Positions 1 to 11,593 of a stretch of 64,000 nucleotides of DNA are shown here, piece by piece (within the stretch, counting starts at the first letter, position 1; the number at the start of each line of letters is the position of its first letter). Source of the DNA: Lucifuga dentata. Taxonomy: Eukaryota; Chordata; Actinopteri; Ophidiiformes; Bythitidae. The stretch spans positions 129,677 to 193,676 of the forward strand of contig VXCM01000474.1 of the NCBI GenBank assembly GCA_014773175.1, read 5' to 3'. Below the pieces are notes generated by a model. That model made no database searches. It was not told the origin of the DNA and saw only the letters and a program-made list of their open reading frames with translations. The position numbers and the translations under genes are program-made.

Positions 1-174
1 AAGCTGGGCCAATGAAATTAAATCTGACCCTAACAGGAGAATAGAGGTATCTCTACTTTATAACTCCCAAAAGCACTGATCAAATCAGACCATAAAACTG
101 ACTGAAAAAACTGAATTACTTTGACCATCTCAGTCCACATTTCACTGCAGAGCTACACTACAAAATCTAAATAC

Positions 175-332
175 TGTTAAAAACATATCATAAATAGCTC
201 CTTGAAATGGGTCATTTGGCTTTTTGAAGTAGATCCTTTCCACAAGTCTGAGAGATTTAACCTTCCTTACTTCCTCCCTTCTATTTATAACAGTGTCATA
301 GTCCTGCTTGCACTTTGATAGCACCAAGCTTG
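175..332 (-). CDS. Possible exon of an unidentified gene (left edge)
   Basis: On the minus strand an open frame reads through motifs such as CKQDYDTVINRREEV, VKSLRLVERIYF and KPNDPFQGAIYDM, which look coding rather than random. An acceptor ending in GAG at 333-335 would start this exon in exactly the phase left by the candidate exon at 434-519. The exon could end at a weak GTATTT donor after 175, or be terminal, with an in-frame TGA at 142-144. A CA microsatellite lies in the candidate intron. I do not recognise the protein. It may equally be a pseudogene fragment or chance. Confidence 0.3.
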
Positions 333-339
333 CTCATTC

Positions 340-369
340 ACACACAAACACACACACACACACACACTC
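340..369. repeat. (CA)n microsatellite
   Basis: Imperfect CA dinucleotide run with one AAA interruption. Confidence 0.9.
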
Positions 370-433
370 ACATGCAAGAGCATATTTATGCAGGCACAGC
401 ATCTATGTGTGAACGATGCCAACAAATACTTAC

Positions 434-519
434 AAAATGCTTGAGCAATGACTGAATCAGATGGACCTGCTACGCTAAATGCCACACAGTCATCATAGGC
501 ATCTGGCACGGGGCCAACT
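434..519 (-). CDS. Possible exon of an unidentified gene (left edge)
   Basis: The minus-strand frame reads VGPVPDAYDDCVAF and then SVAGPSDSVIAQAF, and ends at a perfect GTAAGT donor (intron beginning at 433). Candidate acceptors are ATTCAG before 519 or CATTAG before 536. Immediately upstream, a different frame reads LYPEQVVRADMERFIQLLEDP, so a one-base indel may separate two halves of one exon. The family is not recognised. Confidence 0.3.
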
Positions 520-3500
520 CTGAATTGTAACATGTCCTAATGGATCTTCTAAAAGCTGTATGAATCTTTCCATATCTGCCCTGACTACCTGCTCAGGGTA
601 CAGGGTACTGACAGCTGAGCTTATTCTAGCAGACAAGCCTCTCATTGCAGAATTTGCACACATTGACATAGAAAACACAGAATACTACTGTCCTGATTAG
701 CATAAAAGCCAAGAGCAAAGTGACATGGCGAGCTAAACAGGGTGGTCACAATAATAGATGTCAGGCAATCCAATCCAATAGCCCTACAATAAATTAAGAC
801 TGTGTTTTGTAATGGCATTTTGTATTGCATTTCAGTATATTGCAAGGTATGTAATACTTTGTCCATCTCAGATTATTACATATATGCTCACAGTGTGATT
901 ACAGTACAACACCAGCACAACTCCAGTCTAAGAAATTACATTAGATTGAATCAACAAATATCTATATTACACTACATCATATTGTACAGGTGTTGCTTTT
1001 ATTGCATCTACTTAGTGTACATCAAACTGTTAGTATGGCATAAATCTGGGTTGTGTTAGTTCAAAGTTGTAATTTAATGATAGATTTGGTGTCTGGCCAT
1101 GGGTCCAAGGTATAAAAAGCAGTAGTAGCTGACATTTAGACCTATGAACTGCATGTGGCACCTGAGCAATGACCTAAATTGATCTGCTTAGCTAATTTCA
1201 GCCATATAATATGCATAGGATAGTGAAGAGAGAGAGAAAGGAAACAGAGAGAAAGAAAGAACATGCAACAAAGGGCAAAGACCGGAATCGATCTGGGGCC
1301 ATGCAATTACAATAACATGCCCCAAAATGGACGACTTTAACCATGAAGGGACAGAGCAGGTCTGCAACAATGCCACCTCCACCTCCACAACACTATTACA
1401 CCATCACCTCCAACTGTCGCACCACACAGGATTCACGCTGTTTCTGTCAAACACGGATGCTGTCATCAGCACGTCACAACAGAAAATCTTAACTGACAGG
1501 GAACAATCCTGCATGCTTTTCTCCTGCTGTCACATGTCCACTTCAAGATTATCCTGTCGACTTTAAAACCTTTACAAACATCAGTGTTAAACAAAACCAT
1601 TACTGGCATTCTGCTGACTCTGTAGACACTATGATGCTTGATATCGGTTGTTTGTGAGATGCTGGACTTGGCATATCCAGCATCATTATGCCATTCAAAG
1701 CCACTCAAATTCCATCTTTCCTGTTTAAGTGAATGATATCTTTGTGCTTTACCAACAAATTTCATGCTCATTTATTCACTGTATGAACAAGCATGTCGTT
1801 TCTCTAAACATGGAAATGTTCTGTTGCTGAGAGTCAACTTCTTCTGCTCCTCTCTGGGTTTATATTTTTTAAGTTTTTTTATTTTTCCATTGGGGAGTAG
1901 CACTGAGCATTGTCAGGCTAGTCATTTTATATGAAATTAGATACAGTATATTTTCATAAAAAGAGTAACAAAATATTAAGATTTGTGTCCATTTTAACAA
2001 TATTTATTGATAACTGTCAATTTGGAAAGTTGCATCTTTGATAAGTTACTTGTGATTCATCTGAAAACAAAATAAACCTCCAAACCACAATAACAATTAA
2101 ATGAAAGACGAATGTGAACAGCTAAAACAGCTGCAGTAACTTGAGTTTGCATGAAAAATGCAATTTCCATTGTAGACTTCATAGAAGTCTGTATTCTGAG
2201 GGCCTGTCAATGCTCTGTGAAGGCTGACATCAAAAATTAAGGGCTTCATCCCATCAGGGCCACAAATAATAGAAGAAGTCTCTTCTGTCTCGGTGACGAG
2301 TCTCTTCCTCACACCCCATGTGGTGGTGATTCGTTCAGCTTACTCATGTTTCTCCTCCAAACAAATTAATATTTATTACAGTCACTCAAGTATTCAGCTC
2401 AGGGGAGCGGTGCAGCCCTCAGACTGCGCAGCGCTCTCACATAAAGGAACTCTCTAAAATGGATCTATTTTCAGTGACCATTATCTTCACAGCTCTGCCC
2501 GTATCAGACATCCTGACAGAGGAGCGTCTCAGACAAATCCTTCATGACTCCACCACACATATCAATAAACAATACAGTCCCTGTGTGTCTGAGTGGGCTG
2601 CGTCCCACACAGGACTGATATGTCACACACACTGTGACATGTAAAAATATTTCCTGTGTGAACTCTGATGATTTCAAATATGGATAATCACAAGACTGAG
2701 CTGTCATTTCAGTTAAGATATAAAACTTAATGGACTTTATGAACTTCATCTCCCTCAATGACTGTGTTCATTTTCTTTCATTTTCTTTTCATGCCTGTGT
2801 ACAGTTTTCTTATTATCTACGTGTAAAATAAAAATGCATGTTTCGATAATGTAGTTTTGGGATATTTGTAACCCTGGAATATTTCTTTCCACATGCAATA
2901 AGTAAAAATTCCTATATGGTGGTCTAAAATACTAATGAAAGTGTAATAATACATTCATAAGTATTGTGGAATAAAGTGTATTAAATGATATTTGAACTAT
3001 ATTGGAGAATAAACAAAATATTAATATTAAAAAAAAAACCTATATTTTCCATTTATTTATTTACCATCTGACTCAACCAAAAATAGGTTATGTGTGATGA
3101 ATATAGTTTATTTTATTTTTTTTAAATATTACACTATTTTGAGATACTTTGCACAATATAGGTTAGATTTTCACTGTTTAAATCTATTTTAAATTTATTA
3201 CGTTACATATTAAGATCATATGTAGCCATTCCATAAAGTTTAACAGTTATAAGACATAAAAAATGTATTAAAAGATGTAATAACAAACAAAGCTGTACAA
3301 CTCAGAACTACAACTTACAGCATAGTTACTAAAAATGGAAACAAATTTGCTGCACATTCATTGTCAAAGTAATTGGTTTACATTTCTTCTGAAATAATTG
3401 AATTATTATTTTAGAAAATATAAAATAACAAATAATGTGAAACCAAACTAAGTCAGCAGACTCCATGATCCAGAGCGACAGCGCTCTCTGCTTCTGGCTT

Positions 3501-5071
3501 TGGATTTCTGAGCTCTAAAATGCTATCGACAGACTTTAAATCATTTGGGAGATCATTATTGATTTGCGCTTCAATCACAGAAGTAATATGTGAATGATTG
3601 TATAAAAAGGAGTTGAAGGAGAGCCACGATGCACTTTAAGTATTCCTTCCTCAACCAGTGTGATGCTTCAGTGATTAAGAAGGCAAAAAAGAATTATGAG
3701 CACTGAAATGAAAGACTTCTGCTGGCCCTAAATCACAGAGACTGGGCTCCGTTTCAAATATGATTGAACAGCTCAGATAATCCCAGGCACATCTCAATAT
3801 CAGACATGCTCTCTGATCTGGCCAAGGATTCTTATCTTGAGCTTCAAAGGTGATCATCAAGAATCACTGGTCTATAAGGACAAAACATTTTGACCAAATA
3901 ATGGTCAAAGAGGACATTAATATCCAGAAGTGTGTCACCAATGCATCCATACTGAGAAATACACAAGCAGACATCAACTAATTCATAACTAAACAGCAGA
4001 GAAAAAGTTTCAGGTGTGTTAATAGAGGTCAAGTTACCATAAACAAATTATACATATTCAGGCTGTCCTGCATATTAAGACAGATGACCCATTAGTTGCT
4101 TTTAGCTGATACAACCATGTGAGGACATGACAGAAAGGAATCCACATACATGCTACTGAGGACTTGGCTCAGTCCCATGCAGCTCCTTTGCAGAAGGGTA
4201 GGGCGCACATAAATGCTTGAAAGAACGCATGTATTGACATGAAGTTTCAGTGCACGAGCAAACAAATATGAAGCTAAATACCAATGAATAACAGATAAGT
4301 AGGTAAGTCAGAGTGGATTTAAAGTGCCAGGGGTCAGATTTGCATCCTTTCATTTGACAACCAAATTTTGCAGCATTTACTTGTTAAATTAAAACCAGGA
4401 TGCTTCTTGGAAAGACAAGTGTTTAGTTTACGGAAAACCTCAGGCTTTTTTGGCTCATGAACACAAATGACTTTAATTCTTTGACTGGGCAATTTGTGGA
4501 ATTCTGTTTTTTTTTTTTTTTTTTTTTTGAAAAGTTGAAAGAGCTTGTAAATCATGAAGGTTAATGGAAATGCTCTCTAAGGTACCACATCTTAACTGGG
4601 TTAGAGTTCTTCTGTTGTGGTCCATGTGCAGAGCTGCTCCAGGCTCATCTTCATAAGAAACTGCTTACTGAATGACCAGATACTTCTGGGTGTGTATGAA
4701 TTACATTCTCATGCAAGAAATTTGGAGTGGATTTAAAACACCGGTGTTACATCTCAAAGTGCTCATCCTTCTCTTTCCCGGATATTTACAAATATGAAAC
4801 GGCAAGTGAGGTGGGACTCAATTTGAGATGTGCGTAACCATCAGACGGAACCTGACACCGGTGCGCACACCGCGGAGATCAGGCTAGAAACATGCATCGC
4901 AACAGAACATCTCCAAATCGCATTCCGCATTCTGAAATCTAATCCGAGGACATCAGGATGTGTGACATAATCCCCAAGACATGTGAAAACTGCGCTGCTC
5001 CAAAGAGGCTCCAGGGGTGGTTTGGAGAGATATGCGGACCTCTGTTACATACTATTTGGTCTTGGAGGGTC

Positions 5072-5079
5072 TATAAAAG
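5072..5079 (+). promoter_or_regulatory. gdnf proximal TATA box
   Basis: TATAAAAG is followed immediately by GGGGCGG (5081-5087), an Sp1-type GC box, inside a GC-richer segment (about 4790-5660). It lies about 780 bp upstream of the exon 1 splice donor. This is the most likely core promoter, with the transcription start expected near 5100. Confidence 0.6.
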
Positions 5080-5099
5080 AGGGGCGGACACCAACTGCC

Positions 5100-5853
5100 C
5101 AAAACGTCAGAGCGCACTTAACTATAAATCTCTCCAAACCGCCTTCTGCGCCCGGTACACTGTTATGCGCAGACATCTGTCCGGTATGAGGAGCCCGCAT
5201 GTGGGAAACATTCTTACTTAGACGACACCATTTGAAGTGGCGCAAATGGAGAATAAATATCCCCTTTTCTGTTGTTTATCATGTCAACATAATGTCAGAT
5301 GTTGGGGACTGTGAACACTTAGCAGTTTGGGATATAAAGGCGCGTTAACTATTCTATCCGGAGACACACAAGAGCGACTCTGGAAAACAGATCTTCTGGT
5401 CCGTTGCGCTCCTGTGTTGGAGACGCTGATGTCTTCATTGGACTCCTTTCAGGCGGAGATGGTGGGTCTCTCTCGGATTTCCAGCGTGGAAACGTAGCAT
5501 CTAATTAATCAGCGACTGCAGCTGGAGCCCGTAAGGCGCAGCGGCACTCGGTTCGCTCTCTTCACCGCGTACCTTTGGACTCCAAAGCGTGGAAAGACGC
5601 GCGGTTTTGGTGCGCCTGAGCGGAATATGAAAAACACTCCTGGTGCGGAATTTTGGCTTTTTCTATATGGACTCTGTAACTGAGTTTGAACTCTTTACGC
5701 AGGAGAAAAAAAAATACAAAATACAAAATCAAGCTCTGGTTGTTTAAACGATTGGTGCAGCTGATTCAGCTTGAGGCACTAAATGAGTCGGGTTTTCTGT
5801 TTGGATTTTAAGACTAACCAGCCAGTTTCAGGTCTGCATGGGCCATATTTAAG
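5100..5853 (+). other. gdnf: gdnf noncoding exon 1 (5' UTR)
   Basis: The 3' end is defined by AAG followed by GTAAGTGACG (donor at 5854). The 5' end is inferred from the TATA box and is approximate. The exon carries several upstream ATGs, including one at 5783 that opens a 29-codon uORF continuing into exon 2 and a nested 4-codon uORF at 5838-5852. Confidence 0.6.
5333..5338 (+). promoter_or_regulatory. Second TATA-like element of gdnf
   Basis: TATAAA followed by GGCGCG, 260 bp downstream of the first TATA box and still upstream of the exon 1 donor. It could be an alternative start site. The evidence is motif-only. Confidence 0.35.
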
Positions 5854-6708
5854 GTAAGTGACGCATAATAATCTTGATCATTAATATGTGGGAAAATTAA
5901 TGCCCTCAAACTCTCAGATATATTGCGTGAGCAAGGTGAAGAATATTTATGTTAAAGACTAGCTTTTAGACAAAAATACAACTCATGCATTTGTAAAGGC
6001 AGTTGTTATGACTTTTGCTTAGCATGTTTAAGCCCAGTATTTACGCATGCATGGCTGTTTAGGTCTACTGCAGACTCAACATGCCATTAGAAAGAGTCAC
6101 GTAAGCTTTGTGAATCGCCATCTGGCCAACTCACACCATTATTTAGGCTACGGTTGCCAACACGCTCCTGCGTGCTTTAAGCAACGAATTTTTGTGTAAG
6201 GCGCACCCTCATCACAGCAAGACCTCTCCTATAAATTAAATCATGTAATCCCAATAATAATGACTGTCAGATGGGGACAAACAAGTAACTCCGCTACAAA
6301 TGTTATTTCTGAGGAAAAAAGAAGAAGAAGAAGAAGAAGAAGAAGAAGAAAATCCAGTACTTTACCATGCAATAATTATTATTTCTGGTTTGTGGCTATC
6401 TTTCATCAATTTCACTTCATCAGATCTATTTATTTTCTTAAGAGATTTATTTAGACTATTGTAATTGGTCTACTTTGAGATAAATATTTACATGATCAAC
6501 TAGGCCTATGAGCCTTCACATGCTTATAGTTATTAATACAGAATGTCAGGGCAGGTTTTGCCACTTTGCTGACTTCATTATTCACAAAACTCAAACTACA
6601 TTTTGATTTTCGATTCATCACTTCCTTAATTTACTATTGTTTCTATTTGAATAATTTCATTTCCTGATCTCAGTGCCTCTCAAATAAAATCATTTCTTTT
6701 TTTTGCAG
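5854..6708 (+). other. gdnf intron 1
   Basis: GTAAGT donor; acceptor is a T-rich tract ending TTTTGCAG at 6708. It holds a (GAA)n run at 6321-6350 and otherwise AT-rich sequence with no gene. Confidence 0.75.
6321..6350 (+). repeat. (GAA)n microsatellite in gdnf intron 1
   Basis: Ten GAA units in the sense strand, preceded by A-rich sequence. Confidence 0.9.
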
Positions 6709-6933
6709 CTTTCTTCATAGGAACTGAGTCTAAGATGAAGTTATGGGATGTTTTGGCCACGTGTTTGTTGCTCCTGAGCTCTGTTGCTACACGGCCTCTC
6801 TATCAAAACGCTCAGCCAGCCAAGAGAACTTATTCCCCCAGCGGCTACAGTGATTCTGTGTCTGCAGAGGAAGAAGAAGCACATTTCCAGCGTGAAGAGC
6901 ACAACCTGCAGAAGATCTCTATGGAAGACCAAT
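6709..6933 (+). CDS. gdnf: gdnf exon 2 (start codon, signal peptide, prodomain)
   Basis: Acceptor TTTTGCAG at 6708; ATG at 6735; donor GTAAGG at 6934. It encodes residues 1-66 plus one base of codon 67. The signal peptide and the acidic start of the prodomain (SAEEEEAHF) are here. Confidence 0.95.
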
Positions 6934-9900
6934 GTAAGGCATAGAGCATGTTTTGGCAAAACGTTCTGTCATGTGCAGCAACTCAGATTGCCACTTGAAT
7001 GGTGGTTAATTGGCCCGCATGGGGATCAGACTGCAGGCTGATGGAGCTCTGTTCAATTCAGAACATAAAAACTGCCAGAACCTCCCAGTTTGTGAAAATG
7101 AAACTAGGAATTGTGACTAATATGACTTGACAAATGTTACATTATTTGTTTGCTAAACACATTAGTCTCCCCTTCTTGATTAATTGCATTTGAGAAATGC
7201 CTTGCTAAGTGGTAAAAGCAAAGGGCTGAGCCACTTGCAGAGAGTTCTACATTGATAACACTCTCTGATAGGCAGGTTATCATGGACAGGATCTTAATTT
7301 GTGTTTTATTGCTGCTGTGGGTTACATCACACCTATGTCAAAACAAGTCAAGCAGCAGGGCGAACAGCTCCTCTCCCAAACAGATGCTGGCGTCCATTTA
7401 CTCAGAGAGCCGCAGCCTTAACCATCTGCTAAAGGGAAAATCATGGCGCATTTCCTCCCTAACTGAGTTAGAGAAGGAGATCTCCACCAGATCACTCTAA
7501 TCTAAGACAAGTGGCTGGGCTGAATTGAAGCCATCGAAGAGTTACATGTTTATGTTGGTTCTAATAACAACAGTGTGCAGGAATTCATTTTGTTTGGAGC
7601 ACTGTGACTCTGGATCATCTTTACACACTAGTAAACTAGGCCAAGAACTAGATAAGGAATGGAACATTTGGACCAATGTTTGTCCTGTCACCTCATATTC
7701 TGTTTGGACCACAGTGACATTGCTGATCTGCTCTGTAACCGGAGACCCTTCATTACACCCTAGTAGTGTAAATAACACTAAAACTCAAAGGAGGCTTGAC
7801 CTTCAGTTTGTGCATAATGTCAATGAAAAGAGATCAGGTTTTCTCTTAAGTTTTAGGACTGTAATGTCTGCAGGCAGCAACAGTACAAGGAGACATTAAC
7901 TCTAATACAGTCAAGAGTATTTTCCAAACAAACCTGATAGAACAAAGCCAAGGATTATGTTTCATTTAATGATTTATCTTTGTAGGATTGCAGGATCAGT
8001 GGTGTCTTAGTGTTGATTTTAAAAAATAAACCCATGTATAGATGACTCTCTACTAACAATTCTCAAAAGAAGAGAGATGTTTTACAAATTAATTACTTTG
8101 TTTGCTGCTGTCAATGGTGGAACAAGTGTTCAAATCCTTTACTTACATAAAAGTATGGTACCAATATTACAATTGAAAATCTTTTGGCGCATTGAGATGC
8201 ACAGTATCTGTCACTTTTTAATGCATCAGCAATGAAAACCCCTAAAATTTGAGACATTATTCCTATTTGGAAGAGTTTGGAACAAAAGGAAAAAACAAAT
8301 TCTGAAGATTTAAAATTATGATTAAAATTGGAGAAGGTAAATAAGCTTAAAAAAAAAAAAAGCTTTACATACTCAGTATATGATATATCTCAAAACTTGG
8401 GGATTTACACAATTTCAGGTCAGTTGAATGAAAGAGTAAATCCTATAAATTTTGAGATAATTTCTAAAATGCACAGACATTAAGCTAAAAGAAGACTGAG
8501 AAACATGGTTGCGAGGTAATCTTAAAAACAACAGTTTTATGAGTCTGTGAGTTTATCTCTGCAAAGTAACTACATCCATCAGACAAATATAGTGGAGTAA
8601 AACCTCTAAAAACTATTGGCATAGAAATACAACATAGTACTGCAAATTGGAAATACTCAAGTAATGCACAAGTACCTCAGAAGTGTAATTAAGTCCTGTA
8701 GTTGAGTAAATGTACTTTGTTACTTTTCACCTCTGGTCCAGTCGGTCAGCAGGTGTGCAGTGTAGGCACCCTGCCCATCAGCTGTCATACAATAGGAGGT
8801 GTCTAAATCAAAGGGCAGGTGTGTCTAAACAGATTAGCCCTGACTCACCTGATATACAAGTGGCAGCCCAATCAGCCGTGGAGTGTACCGGGTCAGATGA
8901 CCTGTGCTGTGTGAGAGAAGCAGGTATGAGAGGAGAGATAGGCGATACTGGCTGTTAATGACAACTCCACCTGCCAGACATCGCACCCTGCCTGCATGAC
9001 TTATTGACACATATATACACAACCACATGCTCTCACACACACACACACACACACACACCTGCATAGACAGTGCTGGAAGAAGTCCTCGAATACTTAAGTA
9101 AACATAGTAATACAACAGTGGAAAATACATCATTACAAGTTAATCTTCCTGCAAACTGAGTGGATGTTAAAAAGTATTAACTGTAAAACTGACTAGCATG
9201 AAAAGTAAAAAAATGTCAAGTTCCCAGTGTTTTATTAAAAACCCTAAAGTTGGAGATATAAAGTTTTTTACCAAAGAGTTTGGAAAAACTTCAAATCTCA
9301 GATTTAGCAGATTTATGTAATAAAACGATGAAAATCTGGCACAAAATTAGACCTCTGGACATTCATGCTTTTCAGATTAGTTGCATTACTTGCTCCTGTA
9401 CAGGTAAAATAAGTAACTCTTTTCATTTCTGCAAGTCTGCTGTGATTTCATATTAAATTTAATTTAATGCTAAATATAACTACAGCCACCAGATAAACTT
9501 AGAGGATTAAAAAAAGGGCACTGTTCCCCTCAGAAATGGAGATGTACTGTACCACAAAATGGAAATACTGAACTACAAAAACCAAAAACCTTTACCGAAA
9601 TATGGTACATTGAGTAAATGTACTTTCCATAGGTACACAGTTATGCTGATTTCATAACATTTCTTCCTGACCTTAAATTGTACATTGTTGCCAGACCTTT
9701 GAGCATTGAGGAAGGACTAGAAGAGAATTTAGTCTGTAATAGAATCAACATGGACTGCAGGAGGGTCCAAGACTTTGCCCAGGCCTTGTCCTTCCTCTCA
9801 GCATATGGCAGAGTGCTGCGCTGGGTGCATGTTTTGAGTTTCGAGCAGCATAAAAACTAAACGACTCCAAGCATATGATTTCCTTTAATTCTCCTTTTGA

Positions 9901-11593
9901 ACTCTCAGCTTTTTCTAATTAAACATATCAAAGATTTATATGGGTGAAAAGCATCACACTGCTCTGTCACTTTGGCGATTATAATCTTGTGATTGGTCTA
10001 TTAACGCAGGGAGTCGCTGTGAGAAAGCAAACCTGATTAAAGTTAGATGCACAAGTGAAGAACTGTCAGATACAAACCTGACGAAAGCGGCATTGTCTGG
10101 TTTGTGGAATGTCCAAATAAAACTGCTTTGGAGCTTTGAATGTGAGGCCAAGATTTGCCACATTCCATCTTTACAGGTGGACGTGTCTTACTTTTTCTTT
10201 GCGACTGAGCAGTTTGTTTGCTTCTTTCAATGGCTGCAGCCTGAGTTGTGTTTGAGGGAGCAGAGGCCGGGCACCTGCACTCTACATATGAACCACGCTG
10301 GCCTGCTTTTTGCATTCCTCAGCCTGAGACTAATCTATAAATCAGCGTGCACGGTTTCTGATCTTCACATTTCTCAATATTTATGGACATTCTCTGCATT
10401 TGAGTCAGCACATACTTCTTGACTCATTTCGGCACATATGCTGGGTGTCCATAAACATGTTTTCCTAACAAGAAAACAATTCAAATTCTCCCCATTATTC
10501 TCTTCTGCAAGTTAATGGATGGCTTGTCAAATTGTATTAGTTGTAATTAATTTATTCACCTCTATATATTATGTACATATCATTTATATGGTTAAACTTT
10601 GTTATGATAGTTAAAGGACTGATTTTTGCAATGTGCGACATTGTTGGTGTGCAAGACTTTGTAATGTAAGAATGACTGCCCTCTGCTGGAATTAAAGAGG
10701 AATGCAACTGGACTGTATCAATGTCTGCCCCACATAAAGCTCCAAAATGCATTCAAAGAAATTTTCCTTGTACTTAATTTTCCTTCCTTTAGCCTGTTTC
10801 AGTACTCCTACTCCTGCTATTTTGCACAGTATCATAATAGAGAATATTCCTTATTTACATATTCTATGTTCAAAATGTTTTGCCTATATTATTTTGTTGA
10901 AATTTCATGTTGTGTGTTTGTGACTGCTGCAAATTAGCATTGATTACAATTGTTCAGTTATTTTGCAGCATCCATGTCAATGTTGCAGTTATGATTTTAT
11001 AAGTAGCAGTGTTATCAAAAAATCTGTTCCTTTATCTTTCAGATGACATCACAGGTCCCTATCCTGATCAGTTTGACGATGTAATGGATTTTATTGAGGC
11101 TACCATTGGCAGACTCCGGAGGTCATCGGAGTCCAGTATGGGCTCTAGAGGGCGGAGGGAGCAGAGACAGAGGGGAGCAGCAAACACGGGAGGTAAAGGA
11201 AAAGGACGCAGAGACAGGAAGAGGGGTCGGGGTCAAGGGGGAAGCCGAGGAGGTAAAGAAGGCCGGGGTGAGAAGGGAAGGGAGAGGACATCGGTGCAGT
11301 CTCGAGGCTGCTTGTTAAAGGAGGTTCATCTCAACGTGACAGACTTGGGGCTGGGTTACCAGACTAAAGAGGAGCTGATCTTCCGGTACTGCAGCGGCCC
11401 GTGTGTTGAGGCAGAGACAAACTATGACAAGATCCTCAACAACCTCACACACAACAAGAAGCTGGACAAGGACACACCCTCTCGTACCTGCTGTCGACCA
11501 ATCGCATTCGATGATGACTTATCCTTCTTGGATGACAATGTGGTGTATCATACGCTGAAGAAGCATTCTGCCAGGAAGTGTGGCTGTGTCTGA
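6735..11593 (+). CDS. gdnf: Glial cell line-derived neurotrophic factor (spliced, complete)
   Basis: Secreted TGF-beta-superfamily ligand that binds GFRalpha1 and signals through RET, supporting neurons and guiding enteric neural crest and kidney development. Coding segments 6735-6933 and 11043-11593 join in phase to 249 residues. Residues 1 to about 19 are a signal peptide (leucine-rich core, ATCLLLLSSVA). The prodomain carries the conserved stretch YPDQFDDVMDFIEATI and ends in a furin site, RLRR, at 90-93. The mature part has seven cysteines (156, 183, 187, 216, 217, 246, 248), the family cystine knot, plus the block CCRPIAFDDDLSFLDD. N-glycosylation sequons lie at N164 and N200. From the first cysteine to the end there are 94 residues, the same as human. 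The basic linker before it is long: 62 residues with 20 Arg/Lys. The start ATG has A at -3. Teleosts can carry two gdnf copies; which one this is cannot be told here. Confidence 0.97.
8112..8736 (+). mobile_element. Degenerate hAT-like non-autonomous element, copy 1
   Basis: It starts with a form of the common teleost terminal sequence (TGGTGGAACAAGTGTTCAAA, then CTTTACTTAC) and ends AGTAAATGTACTTTGTTACT before TTTCACCTCTG. The ends are imperfectly inverted. Internal blocks resemble copy 2 at 9068-9632 in the same order, for example a TACATCCATCAGACAAA block. No transposase ORF is present. Assignment to hAT rests on the end sequence and is tentative; boundaries are within about 10 bp. Confidence 0.55.
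9033..9059. repeat. (CA)n microsatellite
   Basis: Near-perfect CA run just upstream of the second hAT-like copy. Confidence 0.9.
9068..9632 (+). mobile_element. Degenerate hAT-like non-autonomous element, copy 2
   Basis: It begins CAGTGCTGGAAGAAGT and then CTCGAATACTTAAGTAA, the usual fish terminus, and ends TGAGTAAATGTACTTTCCAT. Its internal order parallels copy 1 (GAGTTTGGAA block, then the ACAGCCACCAGATAAAC block). It is noncoding. Same orientation as copy 1 and about 330 bp downstream of it. Confidence 0.55.
11043..11593 (+). CDS. gdnf: gdnf exon 3 (prodomain end, mature factor, stop)
   Basis: Acceptor TTATCTTTCAG at 11042. The split codon T|AT gives Tyr67, followed by DITGPYPDQFDD. The exon contains the RLRR cleavage site, the basic linker and the whole cystine-knot domain, ending KCGCV with TGA at 11591-11593. 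Confidence 0.97.

Larger units (their letters stand above)
1..5070. other. Upstream intergenic region of gdnf
   Basis: Apart from the possible exons below 540, this stretch is AT-rich with no supportable gene. It contains a CA repeat (340-369), a poly-T run near 4507-4529, and an AT-rich block at 2860-3440. GC and CpG content rise from about 4790 into the gdnf promoter. A minus-strand ORF at 2097-2312 has no usable splice sites or recognisable domain. Confidence 0.6.
6934..11042 (+). other. gdnf intron 2
   Basis: A 4.1-kb intron holding two related degenerate DNA transposon copies (8112-8736 and 9068-9632) and a CA repeat between them. ORFs at 7252-7500 and 7525-7899 have no recognised domain. 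The rest shows no gene. Confidence 0.75.

Noticed and set aside
2097..2350. Minus ORF with RKRLVTETEETSSIICGPDG and GMKPLIFDVSLHRAL, next to an upstream ATG frame MSKLNESPPHGV
   Set aside because: The two frames do not join, no convincing donor or acceptor is present, and no family is recognised.
7525..7899. 124-codon ORF in gdnf intron 2
   Set aside because: Low-complexity TTTGGA-CAC-GTGAC sub-repeats, no domain, no splice signals; consistent with chance.
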